Positions 17,444-25,729 of a stretch of DNA of 31,639 nucleotides are shown piece after piece. The DNA lies in NCBI GenBank assembly GCA_040264895.1, contig JBDQHL010000015.1, positions 1-31,639 on the forward strand. Direction: 5' to 3'. The position numbers and the translations under genes are program-made. Positions within the stretch are counted from its first letter, which is position 1; each line of letters begins with the position of its first letter. Source of the stretch: PGYR01 sp040264895. Its GTDB lineage: Bacteria > Bacteroidota > Ignavibacteria > Kapaibacteriales > UBA2268. Below the pieces are notes generated by a model. It was not told where the DNA came from. It ran no database searches and saw only the letters and a program-made list of their open reading frames with translations.

Positions 17444-18229
17444 ATGAAAATTTTAATTTACATATTGCTTTTATACAGCTCAGCCCTTTATGGGCAGACA
17501 ACGCTGTTCCTTAATTCAAATGCTAACATGCATGTTAGCGATGATGCTCTAATATCGATTTACGGGGATACAGAAATAAGCTCTGGTGCAACTCTGTCTC
17601 AGGAAACAAACAGTCAATATTACCTTGAAGGTAATTTGACAAATAATGGTTCTTTATCGTCATCAAATTCACAGTTCACTTTTTGGCTTGCGACAGATGA
17701 TGTGATTAGCGGTACAGGAACAACACAGTTTTTCACGCTTAATATAGATAAGAATGCAGAGACTAATTCCCTTACTCTAGATAAAAATATTGCAATAGAC
17801 GGAGACCTGAATGTAAATACAGGCATCTTTGATCTTACAACATTTACTGCAAGTAAAACTATTCAGAATGGAACTCTGACTTTGACTTCTAATTCTACTA
17901 TCCGTTTGGGCGGCACTAACAATTTATTGAATGCTGTTGACACTTATTCTTCTTATATAATTGATATAAACAGTATAGTTGAATTCTATGGTACTGCACA
18001 AACAGTGTCTAATCTACCAATAAACTTAGTTTCAGGACTTGGGTTCTGTATACTTAACAACCCAGGATTGAAAACTGTGAACGTTCCACTTCTTATAAGA
18101 AGTGACTTAACTATAATAAATGATGCTACACTGGACAACTTAGTGGGTGTAAACTCACTTCAAGTAAATGGCAGTGTATTTAACGACGCAAATATAGAAA
18201 ACAAAGGTATTATTGACATTGGAAATTAA
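17444..18229 (+). CDS. Secreted solenoid-like protein, unknown family
   Basis: A 261-residue protein with a signal peptide (MKILIYILLLYSSALYGQ). The ATG at 17444 is preferred over an in-frame ATG at 17396 that overlaps the previous gene, because it starts exactly at the signal peptide. The rest is rich in Asn, Thr and Ser with short repeating strands (ISIYGDTEISSGATL, GNLTNNGSLSSSN, AIDGDLNVNTGIFDL, VNGSVFNDANIENKGIIDIGN), suggesting a right-handed beta-solenoid. The ending, xNKGIIDIGN, parallels the C-terminus of the next protein (NNGCINVGGVLSLGN), which hints at a shared C-terminal signal. No enzyme motif or sorting domain is seen. Confidence 0.6.
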   Translation: MKILIYILLLYSSALYGQTTLFLNSNANMHVSDDALISIYGDTEISSGATLSQETNSQYYLEGNLTNNGSLSSSNSQFTFWLATDDVISGTGTTQFFTLNIDKNAETNSLTLDKNIAIDGDLNVNTGIFDLTTFTASKTIQNGTLTLTSNSTIRLGGTNNLLNAVDTYSSYIIDINSIVEFYGTAQTVSNLPINLVSGLGFCILNNPGLKTVNVPLLIRSDLTIINDATLDNLVGVNSLQVNGSVFNDANIENKGIIDIGN

Positions 18230-18248
18230 ATTTCAGTACTACTACTTA

Positions 18249-18279
18249 TTGATAAAAAAAATGAAAAACAATATTTTAG
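18249..18279 (+). promoter_or_regulatory. Candidate promoter of the abundant surface-protein gene
   Basis: TTG (18249-18251), a 20-base spacer, then TATTTTAG (18272-18279): the same spacing as the two rRNA promoters here, with one mismatch to TAnnTTTG. It would start transcription about 45 bases before the ATG at 18330, allowing strong independent expression of that gene. Confidence 0.45.
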
Positions 18280-18319
18280 TATTAAATTATAAATACATTT
18301 ATTTATTAACTATTCCTTT

Positions 18320-18325
18320 GGAGGG
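18320..18325 (+). promoter_or_regulatory. Strong ribosome binding site
   Basis: GGAGGG lies four bases before the ATG at 18330. It fixes this ATG as the start rather than the open frame extending upstream to 18213, and is one of only two clear Shine-Dalgarno sequences noticed in the window. Confidence 0.75.
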
Positions 18326-18329
18326 AATT

Positions 18330-20570
18330 ATGAATAAATCATTATTAACTAAAGGTACAAAACTGTTTGCTCTCGCTGCAGGTGTTGTACTATTTACAAC
18401 TGCATCTTATGCGCAGGACCTATACAATGGCGCTACGGGTAAGATAAACAATGAAGGTACTATCAGAATAAATGATGATTCTGCCATTATTGATAACGAT
18501 GCACCTATCAACCTAATCACCAATAATGGTGAGATCCATATTTTTGGTAATGGTGTTGACTTTACAGGAACTAATGCTTTAACTTCTGCTACAACTGCAA
18601 GAATACCGGGTTATGTATCTTATAGATCTACTACTGGTGGTCCTCAAAATATTCACGAAGGATATTATGATGACTTAGATGTACAAGCTGTTACTTTAAA
18701 GAGTTTTGGATCTACTGATTACTTCATTGGTGGTGATTACACTACTGCTGGTGGTGATAGAATCTATACTGGTTCTACTGTAACTTATGATGGTGGTACT
18801 GCAACTACTGGTGCAGCTACACAAATAGTTGCTGCTGAGAATACTGGTAATGGTACTGGTTACAATGATTTAGTATTCTCTGAAAATGCTTTGAAGACTT
18901 TGTCTTCAGGTTTAGCTTATGTAGGTGGTACTACTGACGTATTAGCTACATCTGCCGGTAGTGGTGTATCAATTGATGGTGCTACTAGTGCTCTTCAAGC
19001 TGTAGGTGCATTTACTCAAGCAACTGGTGCAGGCGATTACTCACTTAATAATGGTGGTTTGACTGACTTAGAAGGCGACGGTAATATTATTGATGCAAAC
19101 TTAGCTGTTAACAATGGTACTTTAACTTTAGGTGATGGTTCAAATGCATACAGTACTACAATAAACAATGCTGGTTCATTAAACCTAGCTAATGCTGCTA
19201 CTGCAGTATTAAATGTTGATGCATCTGCTACTATGAATGTAAATGGTGGATTTACTAACTTAAATCTTGCTAGAGATAACCAAACTTTTGCTGGTACTTC
19301 TACGGTTGATTACCAAGATGGTGCAAGTGATGTAGTTACAACTGCTCCTACTAATCCTTATGGTAACTTTATCATATCGAATACGGCAGACATTTCACCT
19401 AAAAATAATGGTGGTACTGAAGACGATATTAATGTTGCTACTTCATTCGAAATGAGTGGGGGGAGTGACTTAGTTATGATTGGTGCTACTGACGGTGCTG
19501 TTAACTTTACAAACGCTACTTCGGGAAATGTAACTTACGCTGGGCAAGAAGAAGTAATTGGTAGATTCAGAAGAACTCATGCTTTTGCTGATGCTGGTAC
19601 TTATGTATTCGGTAATGCTGGTACTTCTATGAACTTTGCAACAGCACCTACTACAGGTACTTATTTTGAAGTTAACATGAATAAAGATGGTTCAACTGAA
19701 AATTATGACAACACTCGTGATGTAGATAGAGATGTTAATTTAGCATATGATAACACAGGTTGGACTGGTACAGCTCAGGTTGGTTATACCGCTGATGATA
19801 TTCCTGGTACTTGGATTGCGGGATATACTGAAGATCAAATTAGATACTTAGAAGGTAACGCTGACCCTGAAAATGAAAGAATTGCAACAGGTAATGCATA
19901 TGTTAGAAATACTGCTGGAAGTGGTCCAAATGGATTCAGTACAGTAGCACTTCCAGGTATGACTTATGCTGCTGCTGATTTAGATTTTGATACAGACGCC
20001 GGTTTCTTCTCTTCTAACGAATTGATTCTAAGAGCTGGTCCTGGTGTTGTAGTTTCAATTAATCCTGGTCGTTGGTCAAATCCTGACACTTGGGATTCTG
20101 GTGCTGAGCCACTCTCATTTGACTCAGTTGTTGTAAGACATAATGTTTGGGCTGGTTTTGTTAGAGATTTTGATGACTATACAGAGGATGAAGCAACTCC
20201 TGATGACTTAGCAGCTGCAATTAATATCCTTACTCCAGATGTAACTTATCCAACTCCAACATTAATGTTAGGTTATTCTGATGATACTATGGGTAGTGCT
20301 ACAACTGAAACTTGGGGTACTAACTTAGATCCATTAACTAGTAGCCAAGGTAGATTTAATGTTGGCGACTTTAGTGGAGTAACTGAAAAATTACCTACTA
20401 CTGGGATTACTGAAGAAGTTGATTTTGCAGAAGCTGATGTTGATTTTGTAGGTGGATTAATTGTATTCGGTAACGGAACTCCTGGCCAAGGTGCTGAGAT
20501 GAATGTTGAGGGTGAATTAATCAACAATGGTTGTATTAATGTTGGTGGTGTACTTAGTTTAGGTAACTAA
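18330..20570 (+). CDS. Abundant S-layer-like secreted surface protein
   Basis: The 746-residue protein starts with a signal peptide (LFALAAGVVLFTTASYAQ). The mature part is dominated by Gly, Ala, Thr, Asn and Asp, with one cysteine, and by short solenoid-type repeats (TGKINNEGTIRI, TNNGEIHIFG, INNAGSLNLAN, INNGCINVGG). A middle section around GQEEVIGRFRRTHAF is shared with the next protein, and PGRWSNPDTWDSGAEP...VVVRHNV (about 575-600) resembles the WxxPxTW...P strand pattern of G8-like domains. Codons are strikingly uniform (GGT, GCT, ACT, GTA), and the gene has a strong ribosome site, a candidate own promoter and a downstream hairpin, all suggesting very high expression. The S-layer or sheath role is inferred; no SLH or sorting domain is seen. 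Confidence 0.6.
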   Translation: MNKSLLTKGTKLFALAAGVVLFTTASYAQDLYNGATGKINNEGTIRINDDSAIIDNDAPINLITNNGEIHIFGNGVDFTGTNALTSATTARIPGYVSYRSTTGGPQNIHEGYYDDLDVQAVTLKSFGSTDYFIGGDYTTAGGDRIYTGSTVTYDGGTATTGAATQIVAAENTGNGTGYNDLVFSENALKTLSSGLAYVGGTTDVLATSAGSGVSIDGATSALQAVGAFTQATGAGDYSLNNGGLTDLEGDGNIIDANLAVNNGTLTLGDGSNAYSTTINNAGSLNLANAATAVLNVDASATMNVNGGFTNLNLARDNQTFAGTSTVDYQDGASDVVTTAPTNPYGNFIISNTADISPKNNGGTEDDINVATSFEMSGGSDLVMIGATDGAVNFTNATSGNVTYAGQEEVIGRFRRTHAFADAGTYVFGNAGTSMNFATAPTTGTYFEVNMNKDGSTENYDNTRDVDRDVNLAYDNTGWTGTAQVGYTADDIPGTWIAGYTEDQIRYLEGNADPENERIATGNAYVRNTAGSGPNGFSTVALPGMTYAAADLDFDTDAGFFSSNELILRAGPGVVVSINPGRWSNPDTWDSGAEPLSFDSVVVRHNVWAGFVRDFDDYTEDEATPDDLAAAINILTPDVTYPTPTLMLGYSDDTMGSATTETWGTNLDPLTSSQGRFNVGDFSGVTEKLPTTGITEEVDFAEADVDFVGGLIVFGNGTPGQGAEMNVEGELINNGCINVGGVLSLGN

Positions 20571-20592
20571 TACTCACTAATATAGTTTTATT

Positions 20593-20621
20593 ATTGGGAG
20601 ATCAGTTTTAGGTCTCCCAAT
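20593..20621 (+). terminator. Intercistronic hairpin, probable partial terminator
   Basis: ATTGGGAGAT (20593-20602) pairs with GTCTCCCAAT (20612-20621), one G-U pair, around a 9-base loop. Only a weak T-rich stretch (TATTTAAAT) follows, so it may act as a leaky terminator or mRNA-stabilising hairpin, giving far more product from the gene upstream than from those downstream. Confidence 0.65.
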
Positions 20622-20656
20622 TATTTAAATAATTAAATTTCAAAAAATATATCTTA

Positions 20657-22936
20657 ATGAAAATCAATAAAAACATATTATTAATTATAGCTATAATGCT
20701 ACCTGTCTCTTTACTTGGGCAATCCAAGTACACAAATAAGGGTACAGGTAAGATTAATAATGCTGGACTGATAAAAGTTAAGAATAATACTTTGACAAAT
20801 GAAGCTGGTGGTACAATTAATAATAGTGCTGATGCTGAAATTGAAGTTGAAAATAATGCAGCAATGAGTTCTGACGGAATTATTAATAATGATGGACTTA
20901 TTGAATCATTTGGATTATTATCAAGAATAGCACAACCATCAATAAATGGTACTGTTATAATAGATAATGAAATTGACTACAGAAACGTACCACAAATAAG
21001 TTATAATAATATATTACTTCGTGGTAAAGGTGAGAAGCAATTGAGGGATCCTAATGCAATATTAGAATCTAGAAATTATTTTTTCTCTGATGATGCCACA
21101 CCTATTACTTGGGACGAGGATCAAGGAATAGAGATGCATTCACTAAACGAAACTGAGCACAATGGGAATATAAACCCGGCATTCGTTCATGGTAAATATG
21201 TACTGAAAGGAAGTGCTGCACAAAATATATCTGGCAATGGTAGATTTACTAACTTGGAGTTAGACAATGCTGTTGGTGCAGATGTGATAAACAAGACTGG
21301 AGCTACTCCAGATGGATTTCAGGTGTCAAGAGAACTAAGATTGACATCAGGTGAGTTACGCAACTCCACTGATGCTAATTTTAGAATGGGCGATTCGACT
21401 ACCATAGTTAGGAATTTTGGTGGCTCGCTATCTGACAATCCTATTTTTGAAGGAAGAGTAGATGTAAACTATATCGGCAATGGACAAATGACAACTGGAG
21501 GCGAAATACCAGTTAACGAAACTCCTTTGCAAGAGCTGATAGTAGAAAACAGTGGTGGTATAATCTTAGATAAAGATGCAACCGCAAATAAAAAAATCTA
21601 TGTTGGTGACGATATCAGAGCATATCAAGTTGACAATGGCGACCAAATTGTAGCTAATCATACTCTAACTTACACTGCAAGCAACAACCCAGAATTTAAT
21701 GGTGACAGAGAGATAGAAGGTAGATTCAGAAGAACTAACCTAACTTTCGATGGCACTGAGAACCTATTTAATAATAGAAAAACATTTGCTACTTTCGATG
21801 ACCCAACTAATCCTGATGGAATAGCTGCCCTTACATTCGATGTTAAGCCAGGCAGAAGATGGTCTATCAACCCAAGAAAAGGTGATACAAAAGTACAAAG
21901 AACATACGCATTTTATGCGGAAGATGGGCAAGGTGATGATTTAGCAAATGCTTCAGCTTTGAATATAGGGTATGCTTGGAAGAATGACCCCAACAATTCA
22001 AATGATATTGAAGCTCACGAGACACCTGCTGAACTTCTTTCAAGAATGGAAGAGTTAGTTCTACAAAGGTGGAAAGACCCAGAAAATGTATGGGAAAATA
22101 ACTTAACCTCTACAATTCCATCACAAGATGGTGCTTGGATGACAGCTAATGCAGTTTTGAGTGAATTTGGAGACCATGCTATTGGGCTATCTGCACAGGA
22201 CTATTTATATCTATTAGCAAGTGTTATTATGGAGGGTCCATTCCGTGGTCAAGATATGAGCAACGAACTAGTTCAAAAGAACTTAGTGCCAAAAACTCCA
22301 CCGGATATGTATCCTTATAATTTAGACCCTAATAAAGACTTGCATGTAGTGGACGAGTTACCAGAAAATGTAGTCGATTGGATTGTCCTAGAATTTAGAG
22401 ATGCTGCATTCAAACCATCTCAACGTCACTTTAGAACTTGCTTCTTGAAACAAGACGGACAGATAGTAGATGTAGATGGTAGTTCTCCTGTTAGATTATC
22501 TAAACTAACTACAAATAATTTGGATACTACTGGTACTTATTATTGGATAGCTATAAGACACAGATCTCACTTGACTATAATGTCAAAAGATTCCCTATAC
22601 ATTGGGCCATCTAATAGTCCAGTAGCTTATGACTTTTCAAACCCAATTTTGTTAATGGGTGGGTCAGCTAGACCTGTTGGATTTACAGAAACTGGTAGAG
22701 TTAGATATGGTATGATTGCAGGGAACTATCCAGACCCTACTTTAACAGTGGATGATTTGTTATTAGGTGTGGCAGGTATAGATGAAATTACAGAAGACGA
22801 TTACAAAAAATCTTGGGATTCCTTTAATATAATAAACCGGTATCTGAATGAAGATTTCAATATGGACGGTATTATAACTACTCGCGATTATAATGTGAGT
22901 TGGAATAACCGTGATCAAATAAGCCCGATAAAATAA
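20657..22936 (+). CDS. Secreted surface protein with C-terminal dockerin-like calcium loop
   Basis: The 759-residue protein has a signal peptide (IIAIMLPVSLLGQ) and a start related to its upstream neighbour: TGKINNAGLIKVKN against TGKINNEGTIRIND. The section REIEGRFRRTNLTFDGT is also shared, so the two are distant paralogues. The C-terminal part has TGTYYWIAIRHRSHLTIMS and ends in an EF-hand/dockerin-type loop, DFNMDGIITTRD, followed by YNVSWNNRD. This arrangement closes many Bacteroidota surface glycan-handling or adhesin-like proteins. No Por-type sorting domain follows. It lies after a hairpin and abuts the next gene with no gap (stop 22934-22936, start 22937). Confidence 0.65.
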   Translation: MKINKNILLIIAIMLPVSLLGQSKYTNKGTGKINNAGLIKVKNNTLTNEAGGTINNSADAEIEVENNAAMSSDGIINNDGLIESFGLLSRIAQPSINGTVIIDNEIDYRNVPQISYNNILLRGKGEKQLRDPNAILESRNYFFSDDATPITWDEDQGIEMHSLNETEHNGNINPAFVHGKYVLKGSAAQNISGNGRFTNLELDNAVGADVINKTGATPDGFQVSRELRLTSGELRNSTDANFRMGDSTTIVRNFGGSLSDNPIFEGRVDVNYIGNGQMTTGGEIPVNETPLQELIVENSGGIILDKDATANKKIYVGDDIRAYQVDNGDQIVANHTLTYTASNNPEFNGDREIEGRFRRTNLTFDGTENLFNNRKTFATFDDPTNPDGIAALTFDVKPGRRWSINPRKGDTKVQRTYAFYAEDGQGDDLANASALNIGYAWKNDPNNSNDIEAHETPAELLSRMEELVLQRWKDPENVWENNLTSTIPSQDGAWMTANAVLSEFGDHAIGLSAQDYLYLLASVIMEGPFRGQDMSNELVQKNLVPKTPPDMYPYNLDPNKDLHVVDELPENVVDWIVLEFRDAAFKPSQRHFRTCFLKQDGQIVDVDGSSPVRLSKLTTNNLDTTGTYYWIAIRHRSHLTIMSKDSLYIGPSNSPVAYDFSNPILLMGGSARPVGFTETGRVRYGMIAGNYPDPTLTVDDLLLGVAGIDEITEDDYKKSWDSFNIINRYLNEDFNMDGIITTRDYNVSWNNRDQISPIK

Positions 22937-24241
22937 ATGAAGAATCTAAAAATACTAATATTTTTTTTTACAATACTATTTAGTTCTGTTGCTCATTCAC
23001 AAGTAGCCGACTCAGTAGTACAAGTAGAAATTAGATCGGAATTGTTATCGCCAGATACGCTCTTGTTGGAATTTCATGTTTCAAGAATAGATGATACATT
23101 CCTAACAAACTGGGCTAACTCAACTTTTATGGTTAGGTTCGATGATGTAGTTGATTATACTAACATAGGTGTAGAAGAACATCCCGACCAAACAAGAATT
23201 CCTTATAATGACCCTTTAGAATCTGCATTTGGTAACTACACAGCTAGAATAGATATAGCAGATGACAGAATAGCATTTGGTTATTTAGGCCCATTTACTT
23301 ACGACTCTACATTATTTATATCACTTGATTCGGATACTACAGTGACTGTAGGGAGGTATTATGTTTATACAAAAGATGGCTCAAAATTCCCTAGAGGAAG
23401 TTGGGAAGAAAAAAATGGTGTAAGATTCTTGTGGGCAAAACCCGTAGAATACTACCAAGATTTTGCTTTTAAAACTGACATCCCAATTGATTCATTGACA
23501 GTAGCCGGCTGGTTTTTAGAAGACGATAACGTTCCAGCTGTTGGTGAAAATTTCAGTAGGGTGTTCTTTAAGAATGATAGCTCATGGCGTCCAGAAATGA
23601 TATTAGAGTATTTTACGGCCAGATATGCTTCAAATTTGAAAGTTGTATTAGACTGGAGAACTCGTAGTGAGGCATTTAACAAAGGTTTTATTCTAAGACG
23701 TGGACTTATGCCATTTGATGAGACAGACCCAGAGGCAGTAACTTATGACACAGAAGTTGCTGATTATAGAAATTTAAGAGATGCTGAAGCATTAACTGGA
23801 TTGGGCACACAATTCCCAGGTAAGACATATAGATACAGATTCGACACAGTGTCGTTCAGAAATTATGTTTACTGTTATGAACTATTATATCAAGATGACT
23901 CTGATAATATTATTAGCTTAGCAAAAGCTTGTGTAAATGTTCCTAATGCAGTTTTGACATATTTACAAGCAAATCCAAATCCTGCAAGCTCATATACTCA
24001 AGTAGAATATACAGTTGATGATGATGTATACCTTACAGCAGGTGTATATGACATATTAGGTAGAAAGATAGTAAGTATACATGAAGATGAATACAAAAAA
24101 ATTGGTACACATACCTTTACTATTGATTTGCCTGAGAACTTAGCATCTGGTATGTACGATATAATAATGATTGCAATTCCTATCAATGATCAATCAGTAG
24201 AAAAATCAACAGGGGTTTTCAAATTGCAGGTAATTAGGTAG
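22937..24241 (+). CDS. Secreted protein with Por-type (T9SS) sorting domain
   Basis: The 434-residue protein has a signal peptide (ILIFFFTILFSSVAHSQ). The first 330 residues form an unrecognised beta-rich region. The last ~100 residues are a type A sorting domain: LQANPNPASSYTQVEYTV, YLTAGVYDILGRKIVSI, THTFTIDLPENLASGMYDI and a final strand VFKLQVIR. Such domains are recognised by the type IX translocon, after which the protein is often anchored to lipopolysaccharide. It directly follows the dockerin-like protein and precedes the OmpA-type barrel by 32 bases, so it may be the exported adaptor linking surface proteins to the outer membrane (inference). Confidence 0.8.
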   Translation: MKNLKILIFFFTILFSSVAHSQVADSVVQVEIRSELLSPDTLLLEFHVSRIDDTFLTNWANSTFMVRFDDVVDYTNIGVEEHPDQTRIPYNDPLESAFGNYTARIDIADDRIAFGYLGPFTYDSTLFISLDSDTTVTVGRYYVYTKDGSKFPRGSWEEKNGVRFLWAKPVEYYQDFAFKTDIPIDSLTVAGWFLEDDNVPAVGENFSRVFFKNDSSWRPEMILEYFTARYASNLKVVLDWRTRSEAFNKGFILRRGLMPFDETDPEAVTYDTEVADYRNLRDAEALTGLGTQFPGKTYRYRFDTVSFRNYVYCYELLYQDDSDNIISLAKACVNVPNAVLTYLQANPNPASSYTQVEYTVDDDVYLTAGVYDILGRKIVSIHEDEYKKIGTHTFTIDLPENLASGMYDIIMIAIPINDQSVEKSTGVFKLQVIR

Positions 24242-24273
24242 ATTATTTTATTTAATGTTGCAGTTTTGAAATT

Positions 24274-25677
24274 ATGAAAAATCTTTTCACTATAATAATA
24301 GTAATACTTGCTGTACAAATCAGTTTCTCACAAGAGGCTGATTCTTTAATTGTTGACCAACCCGACTCCTTATACTTAGTTAAAAACTACGATGAAAAAG
24401 GTACTATAGTAGATATGGTTCCTCTAGAAAATAAAGACACCTTAAAAATAACAAGATGGTATGGTGATTGGTGGTTTGGTGGTGGTGTAAATCTACCTTA
24501 CAATGAATTTTTAGGCGAATTTTATGCATCTGCGAGATACGAAAATCCAGTTAGTGATTCGTTTAACCCTGAGTTCCTGTTTACTAATGGAACTGGTTTT
24601 GGGTATGGCATTGGACTAACTGCTGAGTATAATCCTATATCGTCCAGACACGGCGGCTTTTTAAATTTAAATTATACATCTCGTTCATTTGAAATGGAGA
24701 CTGGAATAATAAATCCGATTGATGAAAGAAGATATTTAATTAATTCTACAATTAATTATTTTGAAATTAGACCAGCATATAGATATGATATTACACCAAA
24801 TGGTTTTTATACCTATATCGGTCCTGGAATTGATATCCCAATCAGTCAAGATAGTAGGCATTTAAAACAATTTGTCAACTCAGGTGATATTAATGAATTC
24901 GGTAAATTTGATTTAGATGATCTTAAAATGAGATTCTATATTCATTTTGGGCTTGGGTATGATTTACTTCTGGTCGATTTAAATGGGACTAGATTTAGAC
25001 TTTCACCGTTTTTTGCTGCTGATTTTGGTACATCAGTCATTGGTGAGCAAAATCAGGGAGTTAAAGAGTCAGATATAAGTCTTGCTTCTGCAAGAGTGGG
25101 TATTACTCTTAAATTCGGTAATGATAAGAGAAAAACAGACACACTTAAGTTTGATCCAAATTATGTTGGGCCTGATTATGATATAGCAGGTATTGAGAAT
25201 GAGGTAAATCTATCCAGAAATTTAAAGGATTCACCTATTAAAACATCTACTGACATAGCTTATTATGAAAAGTCAGAGCCGGTAGTTGTTGAAGAGCCAA
25301 TTGCAGAAATAGAAGAAGATGATAGGTTTGGTATGGAGACAAGTAGACTGAAATTTTTTGATTTCCCAACACCTGCCGCTACTGATATTACACCTAGCTT
25401 AAAAAAATATCTTAATTCAGTCATCAAATTTATGAAAGAGAATCCTGGAACTGAAGTTAGGGTAGTAGGTCACTCTGATAACATGGGAACACCCGAGCAA
25501 AATCAAAGGCGTTCAGTGGTAAGGAAAGATAAAGTGGTAAGATATTTGCTTTCAAAAGGAATAGATAGATACAGAATATTAGATAGAGGTGAGGGTGATA
25601 GACGTCCTATTGCTGACTCTAGAACTGCTGAAGGAAGAAAGAAAAACAGAAGGGTTGAGATAACTATATTACAATAA
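24274..25677 (+). CDS. Beta-barrel protein with OmpA peptidoglycan-binding domain
   Basis: The 467-residue protein has a signal peptide (IIIVILAVQISFSQ), an N-terminal barrel-like region (WWFGGGVNLPYNEF, GTGFGYGIGLTAEY, GGFLNLNYTSRSFEME, MRFYIHFGLGYDLLL, ASARVGITLKFG) and, after a Pro/Glu-rich linker (~325-345), an OmpA-like domain. The domain includes VRVVGHSDNMGTPEQNQRRS, VRYLLSKGID and KKNRRVEITIL, with the peptidoglycan-contacting Asp in GHSD and Arg near the end. It should tie the outer membrane to the cell wall. As last gene of the surface block it could provide the cell-side anchor. Confidence 0.85.
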   Translation: MKNLFTIIIVILAVQISFSQEADSLIVDQPDSLYLVKNYDEKGTIVDMVPLENKDTLKITRWYGDWWFGGGVNLPYNEFLGEFYASARYENPVSDSFNPEFLFTNGTGFGYGIGLTAEYNPISSRHGGFLNLNYTSRSFEMETGIINPIDERRYLINSTINYFEIRPAYRYDITPNGFYTYIGPGIDIPISQDSRHLKQFVNSGDINEFGKFDLDDLKMRFYIHFGLGYDLLLVDLNGTRFRLSPFFAADFGTSVIGEQNQGVKESDISLASARVGITLKFGNDKRKTDTLKFDPNYVGPDYDIAGIENEVNLSRNLKDSPIKTSTDIAYYEKSEPVVVEEPIAEIEEDDRFGMETSRLKFFDFPTPAATDITPSLKKYLNSVIKFMKENPGTEVRVVGHSDNMGTPEQNQRRSVVRKDKVVRYLLSKGIDRYRILDRGEGDRRPIADSRTAEGRKKNRRVEITILQ

Positions 25678-25729
25678 ATGAAAAATATTTACTAAATTAT
25701 AAAAACAAAAAACACACGAGTTTGATAAT

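Noticed and set aside
18213..18329. An N-terminal extension of the S-layer-like protein.
   Set aside because: It overlaps the previous gene and the candidate promoter, and the signal peptide plus GGAGGG ribosome site fit the ATG at 18330.
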